NCBI GenBank assembly: GCA_021234535.1
Contig: CM037840.1
Span: 12,068,643 to 12,132,642, forward strand
Source of the DNA: Stichopus chloronotus
Lineage: Eukaryota; Echinodermata; Holothuroidea; Aspidochirotida; Stichopodidae
Direction of reading: 5' to 3'
DNA: 64,000 nt
The position numbers were made by a program, and so were the translations under genes. How positions within the stretch are numbered: position 1 is the first letter of the stretch; every line of letters begins with the position of its first letter. The notes under the pieces are model-generated. The model saw only the letters and a program-made list of their open reading frames with translations, made no database searches and had not been told where the DNA came from. This document shows positions 12,501-23,185 of the stretch, piece by piece.

Positions 12501-15500
12501 GGTAACCATCATGTTGGCGTTCATGTGAAGATCATGTGTTTTTTAGCCTGATGGTAATTGTTTTATTGACGTTGTGTGTAGAACTGAGTGAAGATAGTAT
12601 TTTGAACCTAATGGTAGCAATTGCTGTGGTATTGTGTGAATAACTGAACGAAGAAATTCGTATGTGCATATGATACCTAGTTGATACGTGACATTATTGC
12701 AACTCTGGAGATGACAAATAATGCCGCTATAATGACCGCTTGCCTGTTTTTGATTAGTTTCCTGTGTGACATGTTTATCAAGTTTCTTCTTTTCTGTTGT
12801 CTCATGTCCTTTTAAGTCTTACAGAGTTTATGAAATCGCTGCACAGCGAGGCCTGTTTAGATCTGCGATGCAACGGTCTTTGTACAATGTTGACACCTTG
12901 CATGGTCAACCCTGGTGGACCCCAAAAGAGGCTGGAATTGAATCTGCTGTGAAGGTAAGGTGCATGGTACCTCTCCTTTTTGGGAATCAACAGCTTGCTG
13001 GCTTTCTGCTAGAACTGCTTACAGAAAAAGGGGAAAAGTCTTTTGTGGTATTTTCAGGATCAGGAAGCCCAGTGGGTTCATCAAAAACCCTACAAAGATG
13101 TTGGTATTGGATGAGCACAAACACAACTTGCCTTCTCATTTGGGCAATGAGGTGGGGTTGAATCACTCCCAATGCAAATTCAAACCTGCTGCTTGGAGCA
13201 TCCGTGTAGCGTACCCATCTAATGGACAAAAGTTTCCACCTGTCTTTAGTCACCTTCATAATGTCTGGAATTGGTGGAGGATTGTCCAGCTGAGCTACCT
13301 AAAAGCTGAGCAGAGCAATTTAAAAGCTGTGATGAGCAAACGGAAATGGACAAAACTTAATCAGACAACAGGAACCCAAATATAAAATACCAAGTAACCC
13401 CCTCTGCACCATTTTGAACAGCTTTGCTGAGCAAGGAATTCTGAGTTCCCCAGAAAATTTCTGCTGGTGAAAGTTACGTGATGTCACTTCTCCAGTTATG
13501 TCCTACCACTTTCATTTGGTGTGCTTTGCAGTGTTAAAATTTCCAGTAGTTTATGCTTAGGGCTTTTCATTGAATACCAACATTTGGGGGCAAAGGAAGT
13601 ACTGAAACTGTGTTGATAGTCTGTGTTCATGATTTATCAGATGCAAAATGTTTAAGGAACTTTTGATACATGAAATGTGAGTTTGCTGTCACTGCTTTTA
13701 AGCTTGTGTGCTTTTGGAATACTTTTGTAGAAGTTGGAGGATAACTGGAAGGTAATTCAAGAAGAAGCACTAGCTCTCATGAACAAAGAGACACTACTGT
13801 TTGAGCCAGAGGATGAGAGCTTGCGACACACAGGGGACTGGAAACAGTACATGCTATACATGAGAGGTGAGCTAAACGCCAGCAAGCCAGGGACCATGGC
13901 CAAATTATCTTAAGATAATCTGCTTGCAGGGGCATTGTGGATGGCCCATTAAAGGAAACAGTCAGTCGCCAGTGAGTCAGGGTACATAGTCAAATCTCAT
14001 GTCTGCTCACAGTGGCTTCCAGCTTGGTTGTGCCATAGTAAATCATAATTAAGAGGCAAGAAGCCAGGCACGTGACCAGATATGAAGTTTATTACATTCA
14101 CAGACCCATTATGATTGGACCACATTTGAAGATAGGTGATGGACACAGACTCAGAGCTTTTGGCCACATTTATGTTCTGCTCCTGTGCTCATCATGGTTA
14201 AGATTTAGCTGGTCAGAAGAAGAGACCAACAATTCAGGGCTCACAATCAAATATGGGGGCCCCCCTCGTTGTCCAAGAACTTGGTTGAACTGTCGCACAT
14301 CAGAGTTCAGTCATGGACTGATCTCCCAGTATTTTCTTTTTTTTCTCTGTAGGTAGAAAGGATGAAAGTGGCTGTGCAGGAGCACCCAAAACATGCAAGA
14401 TTATAGAATCAATCCCCGAATCTGCAGGCTGTAAAAGAGGCCAGGTATGTCTTTAATTCTCCTGTTAAAGGGTCAGTTTATAGCATTTCCATGTTGTTTG
14501 TTTGTTTGTTTTTTTTTTAACATCAGTCTCTCTTGTCTCATTACCTGGTCCTCTCATTCAGTTTTAGGAATGTTGTTATTGTCACAGATGTTCCTCAACA
14601 TTTGCGAGAGGAGCTGATTCTAATGAAATTGTCACTTGTCTTACAATTTCTAGTCTCAGGGCCAGTCATGAGGGTGGTAGTGTTAGTAGTTAGGTTTAGG
14701 GATGAGGATTAGGTTAAAGGTTAGGTTAGGGTCACTGACCATGCAGTGATGCATACGAGCACAGACACATTTTATTAGTCGACTGTGCCAATAATGTACA
14801 TCTACCAGTAAATGAAAGCAACTTGTTGAAGATTTTTAGAACTTGGCATTTATCTTCAGATGCAGGAAATTTTTCAAAAACAGAGAAAGGTAATGTAATT
14901 TTCAGTAGGTGATTTCTCTGTAATAGGAACAGTAAACATACTTTACACTTGGCAACTCCCCCCTCCCAAAGAAAAAATTTAATTTGATTTTTGTAAACCT
15001 GAATGGAAATGGTCCTGTTCCTTTACAATGAACAACTGCGACAAATTTTAATGCTAGTGTGTTAGGCATGCAAAACTGGTAATATCATTGTATGTCAAAC
15101 ATACACGATGTCCACAAAAATAAATTCAAATGTGGAAAGAGAACTAGAAGTTTTTCCCTTTTTTTTTTGGTTACCCATTACTAGCAGCATGATTGATGCC
15201 TGCGGCATATAATTTCTCCTTCATAGCCATACCAGGAGTCCTCTTAGTGGTGTTACCTTTACCGTCAACATTAGAGGGTACTGGTTACTCAAAAAGAGAA
15301 AATTATTGGTATGGTAGATATAGATACCTAACATTAGTCATTAGCCAAGAGATCATCCTTGTCAGGTGAGGTTGCAGGTCCAATTCATTTGGATATTGAA
15401 CCAAATACAGCTTTTTGTATAGTGGCCAGTGAAATTACATTGTGTTACCTTTACCTTCACTGCATAGATTGACATAACTTCCATCTTAATCTTTGTCGAC

Positions 15501-17428
15501 GATTTAATTCTAACCTAATTTTTGCTTTCATTTGCACAGACTGTTTGTGCATTACGTTACTTTTGTGCAATTGCCAGATATATTTGCCACCTCTTTGTTT
15601 TAATGGCAGGTAAAATTCTCTGTGATGCATCCTGGCACTCATGTTTGGCCTCACACAGGACCTACCAACTGCAGACTGAGATCTCACCTTGGCCTTGTCA
15701 TACCTGGTGGATCGAGGATAAGAGTCGTCAATGAGACCAGGTAATGTTTATCAACGTATATTTGTGGGACTGAAAAATCAATTGATTGTATTTTATACCA
15801 TAAAAGCACAGAAAATGAGAAATTGTTTCTCAGAAAATTGTGTTTCTTCTAGTTGGGATGGACTTGTAACTTCCATTCGTGAAATGCTTATGCTCTAATT
15901 CTTTGTGGTTTGTACCCAAACAAAGTGCATCATGATTCAAATCTCTGAAAGAATATGTTCCAAAGTTAAATGTAGGCAGTGGACAGGATGGTCAATGCGG
16001 AGCCATTTTCACCAAGCAGGAGTGTTCTTCAAGTGGCTTTCACTCTTAAACAGACCTTTTTCATTTTTGTGCATACTGTACTAACTGCTACACTCTATTT
16101 CTCATGTATGTGATCACTTTCCTTGCTCAGACCTTTTGAAACTTCGGAGAAACTATTCAATTGCCAAACTGTCGTATTATCTGCCCCAGTTGGAACTTAC
16201 TGTAAAGCTATGATAACTTAAAGGAGATTGATTGACTTGATATTAACTCTCTGCAAATGTTACTAGTGTCCAGTTACTCTTTTCATGTGCTCGTGTAGAG
16301 TAAATAGTAGTGTTACGATTGGGAAGCAGTATATATACACACTCGCTTCACGTGTTTTGTTGCCACGTGAAAAGAGTAGTTGTCAACTAGTTACGTGTGT
16401 AGAGAGTTGTCAAGATGGGTTATTGATATGATGACCAATCATCTTTGATCAACCTACAGTGTTATCATGACTGACTTTGTACACCACAAGCTAGCTGTGG
16501 GCAGCTTCTAGCTTCATCAGATCTGTAGTTTCTGCACCTTTTAAGAGCAGTCTATCCTTCAGCAACAGATTACTCTAAGAGCATGGAACATTCTGGATAG
16601 GTGACTCATCCAGCAAAAGTGTGTTTAAATGTGTAACACTTTGTTTTAAATTACAATAACAAATCATTCAATATCTAATCATACATTTTCATGTCTTTGT
16701 ATAAATAGTTTCATCAGTAGTGACAGCTCCTTCAGAATGTATAGTTTAAGTATTTTGATCATCAAAATGTTTTCCAACAACTAGTATTTGCATTTGGCTC
16801 AAAATTAAGACCAGGGTACTTACAGCCGGCAGTCAGTCGGATGCCATGGTTCCCTTGCATGTATATACATACAAGCCACAGGCTTCCTCCACACTTGTGT
16901 GGTTGCTTAGCATTGTAAACTAACTGCCCTTCAAGGCCTGAATTGTTACCCAAAATAACTTACGCTGGATTAGGAGCTCATTGTGAAGTTTGTTTGCATG
17001 TTGACGTTACACTATGTAGCTTATGTATGAGCACAACGATGAAGTGTCCTTAGTTACGTATGCTGAATTTTATCACCCATGCAACGTGTTTAACAAAACT
17101 CAAGATCTGGGCAGAAATTTCAGAATCACATGCTACCATCATCATTCAGATACCCCAGTATCCAATGCAAAGACTAGAAATAGCAAAAAGTCTTCAAAAC
17201 TGAAACACAAAGATTGGGTCATCCTCATTCTCATCTCACATTTTCTTCTTTTTGGCACAACTTGTTCACTATCACAGAATGTGGGAAGAAGGAAAAGTTT
17301 TCATCTTTGACGATTCCTTCGAACATGAAGTTTGGCAGGAGGCAGAAAGCTTCAGACTGGTGTTGATTGCAGATTTCTGGCACCCAGGCCTGACGGAGAG
17401 GCAAAAGAAGTACCTGTCACCGATTTAA
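76..17428 (+). CDS. ASPH: Aspartyl/asparaginyl beta-hydroxylase, 3' part of gene (12 exons)
   Basis: Joined exons: 76-585, 1521-3380, 8029-8156, 9272-9408, 10001-10101, 10951-11087, 11884-12075, 12817-12954, 13731-13866, 14353-14444, 15610-15740, 17278-17428. All phases agree and give 1237 residues ending in TAA. Family knowledge: ASPH is an ER-membrane 2-oxoglutarate/Fe(II) dioxygenase that hydroxylates Asp/Asn in EGF-like domains; it has a short cytosolic tail, one TM helix, an acidic linker, TPR repeats and a C-terminal catalytic domain. Seen here: acidic repeats (residues 1-790), a TPR-like region (about 792-1068), and a catalytic domain with HTGPTNCRLR and SFEHEVW. The residues matching human S668, H679, R688, H690, H725 and R735 are all present (S1148, H1159, R1168, H1170, H1204, R1214). 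The TM segment is upstream of the window. Human ASPH is about 758 aa, so the acidic linker is greatly expanded. Introns not listed separately show nothing recognisable. Confidence 0.93.
586..1520 (+). other. ASPH intron
   Basis: Intron between the two acidic-repeat exons. It contains a T/A homopolymer stretch at about 869-894 and short open frames with no recognisable protein. I saw no further exon that is both bounded by good splice sites and needed by phase, although a short symmetrical exon could be missed. Confidence 0.6.
1521..3380 (+). CDS. ASPH: ASPH long exon: acidic 47-48-residue repeats
   Basis: An 1860-bp exon, very long for this gene. The acceptor TTAAAATCAG ends at 1520, and donor T|GTAAGA follows 3380. 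It codes residues 172-790, overwhelmingly Glu/Asp with Ala, Val, Pro and Thr and almost no basic residues. A repeat anchored on the APEVQPEQ-like motif recurs at 1727, 1871, 2012, 2153, 2342, about 2463 (decayed), 2591, 2708 and 2852. Spacing is mostly 141-144 bp (47-48 aa), with one longer (189) and some shorter units. The last part (about 2930-3380) is acidic but irregular. Phase 1 at both ends. The likely role, by analogy with the acidic linkers of ASPH and junctate, is low-affinity calcium binding or spacing in the ER lumen (inference). Confidence 0.9.
3381..8028 (+). other. Large ASPH intron
   Basis: About 4.6 kb without a confident exon. The segment around 4890-4930 resembles part of the interspersed sequence at 16800-16860, suggesting a decayed SINE-like repeat. 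A candidate 42-bp exon lies at 6630-6671 and is listed separately. The rest is AT-rich, with only short non-conserved open frames. Confidence 0.6.
6630..6671 (+). CDS. Candidate 42-bp symmetrical cassette exon of ASPH
   Basis: A pyrimidine-rich acceptor (CTCATTGCAG ending at 6629) and donor G|GTATGG (after 6671) bound 42 bp that stay open in the frame required by the flanking exons. Phase is 1 in and 1 out, so it could be included or skipped without changing frame. It would add a short Lys/Arg-rich peptide (NKNRLKSRMSQKPG) between the acidic repeats and the next exon. Charged cassette exons are known in ASPH/junctin/junctate transcripts, but this one rests on splice sites and phase only. Confidence 0.3.
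8029..8156 (+). CDS. ASPH: ASPH exon: end of acidic linker
   Basis: Acceptor TTTTCTGAAG ends at 8028 and donor AAG|GTATCT follows 8156. It codes residues 792-833: an acidic stretch rich in Glu and Lys, then a predicted helix (EKIRDKIMAAEELLQK) leading into the TPR-like region. Phase 1 in, 0 out, joining both neighbours without a shift. Confidence 0.8.
8157..9271 (+). other. ASPH intron with a GC-richer patch
   Basis: The patch at about 8440-8600 is clearly more GC-rich than its surroundings. It contains two diverged copies of a CGTCC(T/A)GG(C/T)AT-type sequence (around 8471 and 8567). It is open in more than one frame but none looks like a known protein. Nothing else stands out. Confidence 0.5.
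9272..9408 (+). CDS. ASPH: ASPH exon: first TPR-like helix pair
   Basis: Acceptor AACTGTCACAG ends at 9271, donor AG|GTGAGT follows 9408. Residues 834-878 plus a split Ser codon. The sequence (ALLRTHPTSPRVRYGRAQAL and after) closely follows the start of the TPR region of vertebrate ASPH, where a helix pair begins with xxFExLLxxxPxSPRARYGxAQ. Phase 0 in, 2 out. Confidence 0.9.
10001..10101 (+). CDS. ASPH: ASPH exon: TPR region
   Basis: Acceptor TTCTCCAG ends at 10000 and donor G|GTGAGT follows 10101. Residues 880-912. The peptide (CVTAYGEVKHADNCPDELKK...RQADRMSFQG) fits the second TPR-like helix pair of the family. Phase 2 in, 1 out. Confidence 0.88.
10102..10950 (+). other. ASPH intron, nothing recognised
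   Basis: About 850 bp of AT-rich sequence between two TPR exons. Only short open frames are present on either strand, none resembling a protein or RNA gene that I recognise. Confidence 0.6.
10951..11087 (+). CDS. ASPH: ASPH exon: TPR region
   Basis: Acceptor GTCTCCACAG ends at 10950 and donor CGG|GTGAGA follows 11087. Residues 914-958, containing LRSLSEEFPDDVMIQKELGV and LIMGQDERAKPYFQR, a typical TPR helix-turn-helix. Phase 1 in, 0 out. Confidence 0.9.
11088..11883 (+). other. ASPH intron, nothing recognised
   Basis: About 800 bp between TPR exons. No convincing exon, RNA gene or repeat was seen on either strand. Confidence 0.55.
11884..12075 (+). CDS. ASPH: ASPH exon: TPR region
   Basis: Acceptor TTGCCTTTCAG ends at 11883 and donor GAG|GTGTGT follows 12075. 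Residues 959-1022. The string ILQINPNDGFAKVHLGFILK is near identical to the vertebrate ASPH segment, followed by FHLGDAYQRTGRPAE, a further TPR helix pair. Phase 0 at both ends. Confidence 0.95.
12280..12660 (+). repeat. Intronic minisatellite, roughly 60-bp unit
   Basis: Six or seven degenerate units, each built on TAATGGTAACCATCATGTTG followed by a variant of TTCTGTGTACAACTGAGTG. The GGTAACC core recurs at about 12287, 12347, 12404, 12442, 12500, 12552 and 12612. It lies wholly inside the intron 12076-12816 of ASPH and does not touch the splice sites. Confidence 0.75.
12817..12954 (+). CDS. ASPH: ASPH exon: linker into catalytic domain
   Basis: Residues 1023-1068, including SAMQRSLYNVDTL and QPWWTPKEAG, hallmark ASPH motifs. 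Two acceptors compete. TTTTAAG ending at 12816 keeps the frame (Ser-Tyr-Arg-Val-Tyr-Glu). The stronger-looking TTACAG eight bases downstream would hit a stop at once in the required phase, so I chose 12817. Donor AAG|GTAAGG follows 12954. Phase 0 at both ends. Confidence 0.93.
12955..13730 (+). other. ASPH intron with an open but unsupported frame
   Basis: The stretch at 12960-13385 is open in one frame and most of it in another, but the translation resembles no known family. It lies between two in-phase ASPH exons, so it is most simply intronic. Confidence 0.6.
13731..13866 (+). CDS. ASPH: ASPH exon: start of catalytic domain
   Basis: Acceptor CTTTTGTAG ends at 13730; donor G|GTGAGC follows 13866. 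Residues 1069-1113: LEDNWKVIQEEALALM, then LFEPEDESLRHTGDWKQY, matching the first part of the asparaginyl/aspartyl hydroxylase domain. Phase 0 in, 1 out. Confidence 0.95.
14353..14444 (+). CDS. ASPH: ASPH exon: catalytic domain, Cys-rich segment
   Basis: Acceptor TTCTCTGTAG ends at 14352 and donor CAG|GTATGT follows 14444. Residues 1115-1144: GCAGAPKTCKIIESIPESAG then CKRGQ. Human ASPH has the matching ACKGAPKTC and GCRRGQ, including the paired cysteines. Phase 1 in, 0 out. Confidence 0.95.
14445..15609 (+). other. ASPH intron, nothing recognised
   Basis: About 1.2 kb with several T-rich runs and short direct repeats of GGTTAGG/GGTTAGGTT near 14690-14730. No exon, RNA gene or clear transposon was seen. 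Confidence 0.55.
15610..15740 (+). CDS. ASPH: ASPH exon: first iron-binding histidine
   Basis: Acceptor TTAATGGCAG ends at 15609 and donor AG|GTAATG follows 15740. Residues 1145-1187 contain MHPGTHVWPHTGPTNCRLR, essentially invariant in the family. H1159 matches Fe ligand H679 of human ASPH; S1148, R1168 and H1170 match 2-oxoglutarate-contacting S668, R688 and H690. A different frame is open across this stretch, but the motif fixes the reading. Phase 0 in, 2 out. Confidence 0.97.
15741..17277 (+). other. Last ASPH intron with SINE-like fragment
   Basis: About 1.5 kb. The segment 16785-16950 includes GCCACAGGCT, TTGTGTGG and GGCCTGAA-type blocks that recur in the same order at 38310-38370, so it is probably a decayed interspersed repeat. 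The rest shows nothing recognisable. Confidence 0.55.
17278..17428 (+). CDS. ASPH: ASPH terminal coding exon
   Basis: Acceptor CACTATCACAG ends at 17277. Residues 1189-1237 then TAA at 17426-17428. EEGKVFIFDDSFEHEVWQ holds the second Fe ligand (H1204, human H725), and SFRLVLIADFWHPGLT holds R1214 (human R735, which binds 2-oxoglutarate). The His-to-Arg spacing of ten residues is the same as in human. The C-terminal end QKKYLSPI is as expected, so the catalytic domain is complete. Confidence 0.97.
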
Positions 17429-18289
17429 CCCCAAATCCCCTCCTAGCATCCCAGAAATTTCCACGGTAACCAAAATGTTGTCCCTTCAGCTGGTGGTAAG
17501 ACTCAGAGATAAGAGTGTCTTGAGAACCTCAAACAGACCGAGAGAAAGCTAATTTGCCAAGTTGGAGATAGTTATAGTTGTCAGTTATATCTGGGATATA
17601 ACAATCCAGACACCACAACGAATACTCAGAAAGATCAAATTTTGCTGCTTCAGATGTATGGTCTGAAAGCATTTGAATGGTGCAGTTCTTCTAGAGTGCA
17701 GTCATATATGCTGTGTGGGTACATGTATTCCCCCATATTGTCTGGGTTTCAAAATGCACTGATATTCAACTATTCATATTGCAGGGGTTTTGCAAAATTC
17801 GCTACCAGTCAAAGTTTCTCAAAGAGTTTAAGGTGTGAAATTCACGTCTGTAGCAAAGCAGAGAATTCTCCTTCCGAAAGCTACCAGGTGCCTTGAAGGT
17901 TTATCTTCAATTGATGAATATTGATGACTACTGCCATCATCCTCTCGCTGCCACCCAAGAGGTAAAGAAGAGGCAGTAATTTAAAACAAGATGGTACAAG
18001 AGATTAGGTCAGACAATGTTTAAGTGATAAAAGTTTCAAGTAATTTGTTTTTTCTGTACCAATGTCCCTTTTTTACAATTTAGTTTATTATTTTTTTTAC
18101 TTTGTGTTGCCTTTTTTACATCTCTGCTTCACTGAATACTGATTTGAATCTTCATCAATGCCACCTTTTTCTCATCTCCGTAGCAACTCATTAGATTTTC
18201 CCCACTTTTAATTTCATGATGATGGATGAGTGTGTTGAGCTTTAATTTCATTAAAAGTCTACATTAAAAATTCATATGCAATTATTTTT

Positions 18290-18295
18290 AATAAA
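18290..18295 (+). terminator. Candidate poly(A) signal for ASPH
   Basis: AATAAA lies 862 bases after the ASPH stop codon, in a T-rich, A-rich context. It is the first convincing hexamer I noticed downstream. Position is plausible for a 3' UTR of this size, but transcript data would be needed to confirm it. Confidence 0.35.
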
Positions 18296-21200
18296 TAGTA
18301 TTAGTTTTGTGAAAGTTCATCCCAGTCTTGTCATTAGTAATTAGTTTTGTTTATTGCTGTAATTAGTTCTGGGGTTTTTTGTTTTTTTTTGCTTTTGCTG
18401 GTTTATTTTCTTTATAATTTTTCTTTGTGTTCTTGGATGTTTTCATGTTGTGCAACAAGATGACCAAATTATCAAATGCTTCAACTTTCAGGTATTGAAC
18501 TGAGACTCACAACTTGACCATTTCCGTGATATTTGTGCAAACGTTTGCAAGGAACCTTTCGCTCTCTGACTGAGCTCTCCACATATTGCATGTCTAGTAA
18601 ATGGCCACATCGAATGCATTTTCACTCACCTGCTCGTAGATATCCTAGAATTACATTTCCTGTGACAGCCTGAATTCTATACTGCATGACAGCTTGACCT
18701 GTACACCAATGACCTCTGCTAGTCAGGTTAGAATTTGATTCCTACTTTGTTTTTGTGATCTTTTACCCTTGGCTTGCATTAGTATGCTTTTTTTTTAACA
18801 AGTTACAACTGTGACAATTATCTTGGACCACTTGACTCTCTCTGAGATTGTCTCTGGCAATGCCAAGTCTTTCATGAGTCAGCATTAGAGCCACAGCCTA
18901 TCAGAGAGTTTTTATCTAGACACTCCTTCTTTTCCAGTTTAATCTCATTTTTCAGGGGTTACAAGGCAAGGGCATTTGTGAGCAGTTTTTGATTATCCTG
19001 AATCAAAACTTAGTCAGTCCAGGTACGAGTTGTTGAAAGAAAAAGAATTATATAAAATATCACGTCAAGAGCTATATTTGCATGCAATCTAATTTTTGTT
19101 TATCACTTGCAAAACTTTAAATTTCCAATTAAATGGTTACAAAAAGTTCTAGTGTGACCTGCTTTCATGCAAGACAATTTTTTTTTTCTTGAGTAAACTC
19201 ATTTGTTTCATGTGTACTAAAATATGAATATTCATGAACAATATTAAATATGATTTTGTAGTTAGCTACTTTTGCAATATGAATAGACATTACATCAAAT
19301 GGCAATTTGGAGGTTGTTGGCAGTGATATCACAAAAGGTAGATATAGGCTAGGAGTTGTTGCTAAACCTTAATCATATTTTTGCATCATTTTTTGTAGTA
19401 CAGTGTCTTCCAACTTTGTTACACATCACTTTTCTCCATCATTTGTGATTATTGTAACAATTTTGCAGGCATCTCTTCAAGTGATGCAATATTTTGTATA
19501 AATATCTAAATTTTCATAGCAGTGTGTACTGGCTTTGTTTGATTCAAGCCGATATTGTTTTCTGTATGTATTTTGTCTTGTTATCGTGAAGTCTCTGTGG
19601 GGTGGAGGGGGATGGGTGAGGGGGGTAGAATTATTTTAACAGTCGCTCGAGACCGAAGATGTTGTTTGAAGTTGTTGACCAAATATAACTTTGATCATCG
19701 TTCCTTTTATTCAAGAGAGAAAGAATTAAGACTTCCTAGGAAGGAAGACATCAATGTTGTTGCTTGAGTATGCAAGCAGTGATGCAAGTGATATAAAATG
19801 AATTTTGCTCACATTTTTTGGAAGAGTGTTCTTAGACAGCTGTGTCTGCAACTTTTTCTTTGCTGGCACTGTATTTTTTTGCCGTAATTTTATTGTTCGT
19901 CGATATTGTTTCTACAGCGTCTCCTACTGTACATCTTGGTGGTTCTCTGTCTGTAGATAAGTGGTGCCTTAAACTTTTTTCTGTTCATTTGGTGTTGTGA
20001 CGTTTGTATTTGTAAAAAGTAGAAGCAGCTCCAACTAATGGGTGCTCCATGGCATGAAGTATTGGTAATTTTGTCACACTTTTGTACACTCTAGGAGATT
20101 TGACTGGTTTTGACATAGGTTACTTCTTTTTAAAGATTTGATCTATCAGCCCTTATTATTGGGGTCAAGATCATAGTGGTCAAGATCTGATGCATGTCCT
20201 TAATAGTTCCTCACAGGGGGATCCAAGTCCCTTTGATTGGGAAGGACCAGACTGGTGGAACGGTGACATGGCAGAGGGGTGTGGTGAAAAATTTTCCTTT
20301 CACTAAGTCCCCTCACATGCAATTCGGGGCAACAGAAATGTGCTATTGGAAATTTAGTTTTCTTAAGAATTTCATTTTCTTGAATATAGTTCTTTAAAAA
20401 AAAAGAAGAGAAAGCAAAATGGCCTTCCTACAGGTGGACCATCGTCCACAGCAGTTCCCTCCCGTGGATCTACCAATTGTGTTGAATTCTTTTTTTGCTG
20501 ATCTTCCACCCCAAATGAACTGTAGACATTCATATTTACAAACACTGATTGAATGAGTACAAAACCACATAGACAGTCAAAGCTTGTGTGTCCAACTCCC
20601 AGAGATAAATCACATTTATACTGGGATTTCTTATGATTGAGGTGACTTCATGGTGAGAAAATAAATTCAACCACCTGACCAGCTTTTACTGTACTGAATC
20701 CTTTGCATGAAGCATAGTCATGGGCCCTTCAGCGTTAGACTGCATTACAGAACTAAACTTTTATGTAATCTTTTCCTCAACCACCCATCCTTCTTGAAAC
20801 CAGTGTTTTCTTTTATATTTTTCTTAACTGCATTAGTGAATGACTAAAGTTTTGCTGCTGATAACTGTCCTAAAGTCTTTCTGTAATACCTTAAAGAATT
20901 TTGAAAACTGTACCATGTTTAAGGCTGTTGCAACAAACTGTCTTCTTCTCCATTCATGCAGAAGTTTGTGTATGTTTCCCAGCCTTTTGTGACAAATGTA
21001 GAAGTTTTGATGTTGCAGTGCCTTTGCTGACACCTACCACTCCCAGGACCAGCACAGTAATTAATCCATAATTTTTATCGATATCTTTATACGCTCTTAG
21101 TACTTACCATCTGCTATCCACCGATTAAACCTTGATGTCTAACTCACAAAATACATTTTATATCACTAAACAGTTGCCATCATATTTATGCAAAATTATA

Positions 21201-21819
21201 TAATATATATATATATCTTTCTATGACCTTGTATTTAGAGAAAAGTTTAAAACAAAACGATGGTAATGCACTGCCACAAAACTATGCGCAGCATTGTGCT
21301 CGGAAGTGTATTGTTGAACTGTAGCTTGAAGACAGTACCCATCACTTCTCTGTGAAGATGAAACCAATAGATTCTTTTTCTGATACACAGACTACTTCGT
21401 TTGTGCATATACGTGAGCAGTCTGCTTTTAACATTATTACAGTAATACTATTTGTAGTGAGTGGCAATTGCAACGGTGTAAAAGACCGTACAATACCTTC
21501 TGTTGTCCTTTCTGGAAGGACAGTTTATTTTGTGGAGGTAATTGGCAAGATTACTTTTGAGATGTTACCGTGTACTTAAAAAATTGAAAGTGCGAATCGC
21601 ATTTTACTACAAAGTCACGCAACTTTGCTTGTATTAATTGGAGTCTCAACAGATGTAATTAACTCAACAGCTAATTCCCTTTTTTGTTTTCCTTGATTGT
21701 GAAGGTTTTTCTGTTATTTCAATACAAATTTCTTTGTGTTAACATTTTGAAAGAAAAAGAAAACTTAAAAGCATATAAGTGAAGACTGCCCCTTTCAGAA
21801 CCATTTTTTCCTTCCATTG

Positions 21820-21900
21820 GGGGGATGGTGACATCTCCACCACATTTCGATAGGTGGTGGACACAATATCACATGTCCCTCAACATTTTGTAAAAGAGAA
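21820..21900 (-). repeat. Fragment of the 'CCCACCTATCGAAATGTGG' repeat, minus orientation
   Basis: ACATTTCGATAGGTGG here is nearly the reverse complement of CCACCTATCGAAATGTGG at 43482-43499, and both are flanked by GTCCC-rich text. It is probably a piece of the same interspersed family as the 24665-25205 and 43400-43555 copies. Confidence 0.5.
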
Positions 21901-23185
21901 ATGTTGCCGGTTACTTTTTGAATTGGGGGAGGACAGTAAAATCAAATGCTGTCCCACATTAATGAGTAGCTCATGTACGTGCCAGGGTTATAATGCCTAA
22001 AAGGGATACCTGCGTGACATTGGCGTGCACAGTGTTCAGTGGGTGGAGGGACAGGAGTGTCCAATTCCCTTGACTGGCATGGGAAGGGGTACCCTCCACC
22101 TTTGGGAAAATTTTCAGAATCATAATAGTGAGATGCAAAATGGTGCAATCCATGAGTTTACTTTTGTCTCAATACATTACATGTACAGAAATATTGTTAG
22201 GCTAGCTAAACATTCTGGTAGTCTTTTAAAATGGTGTCAGGGTCTCAATTCATTGTCAATGTTTATCAAACTTTATAGCCGCCAACATTTTTAGAGAAGG
22301 TGATGCGAAACAACCGTGTTTGATTGACATAAATGAATACATGTACCATGTTACTTTGTTAAAAAGTGATGGCATGCAAATGAACTGAAGAGGCAGAAGT
22401 CTAATATTTTGTCAATCAGATCCATCAACCAGATTCATACTTCCCTGTTTGTATGTAACATTGTTGATGGGTTGTCAGATAATTTCTGTGTAAATGGTTT
22501 TATCCCGCTTGTCATTTTGGGGGGGGGGGCTCTCAATGTCTGGAATGGGCCATTTTCTAAAATTATGAAACGTTTCTTTTTCTACAGATTTTGTTACAAA
22601 AGTGGAAGGTCTTTCACTTTACAAATTAGGTAACTGGGATGTTCAGGATATGAGGGTTCATAGTCAGAAATGGGCCATATGTACTACTGTACAAAATCAT
22701 GCAAAATGCCCCTTTTTCTTCATAATTTGCATTACATCCGTGCCCCTGGGCTCTTTTTAATCTCTTCAACCGCAACTGAACTGTTTCTCATATATCCAGA
22801 ACATCCTTTAAAAGAAAATAAAACATCCTAATGTATTTAAATTCAGCGGCGGTGCTGCCCTAATTAATGAGTAGTATGGTAGAATGTACCATTTTTACAA
22901 ACGAGTTATTCGAAACTAACACAGTTGAGCATATTACTTCGTAATCGCTTACAGCATGTCTGGAGGGCAAGGGCGCCGCCGGAATATTGTAATGGGGCGG
23001 GGGGAACATCGCTATGAAAGGAATCTTCAGGTGCTTGTACAGGTCAGTGTGTGAATCTTTGAAGACTTTTTATTTGCATAGATTTTATCTCGAATATTTC
23101 CACCTAGTAACTCACTTTCATTCGGGGACCGTTCGCTTACCTCTAAAGATTGCCTGGGAGCAAAGAGTCCAAAGGTCGACAGCAT

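Noticed and set aside
12960..13385. 141-codon plus-strand open frame after an ASPH donor
   Set aside because: It lies in an intron whose flanking exons join in phase and match ASPH without it. The translation looks random.
15522..15734. Open frame overlapping the HxxxxxH exon of ASPH in another frame
   Set aside because: The correct frame is fixed by HPGTHVWPHTGPTNCRLR, a family-invariant motif.
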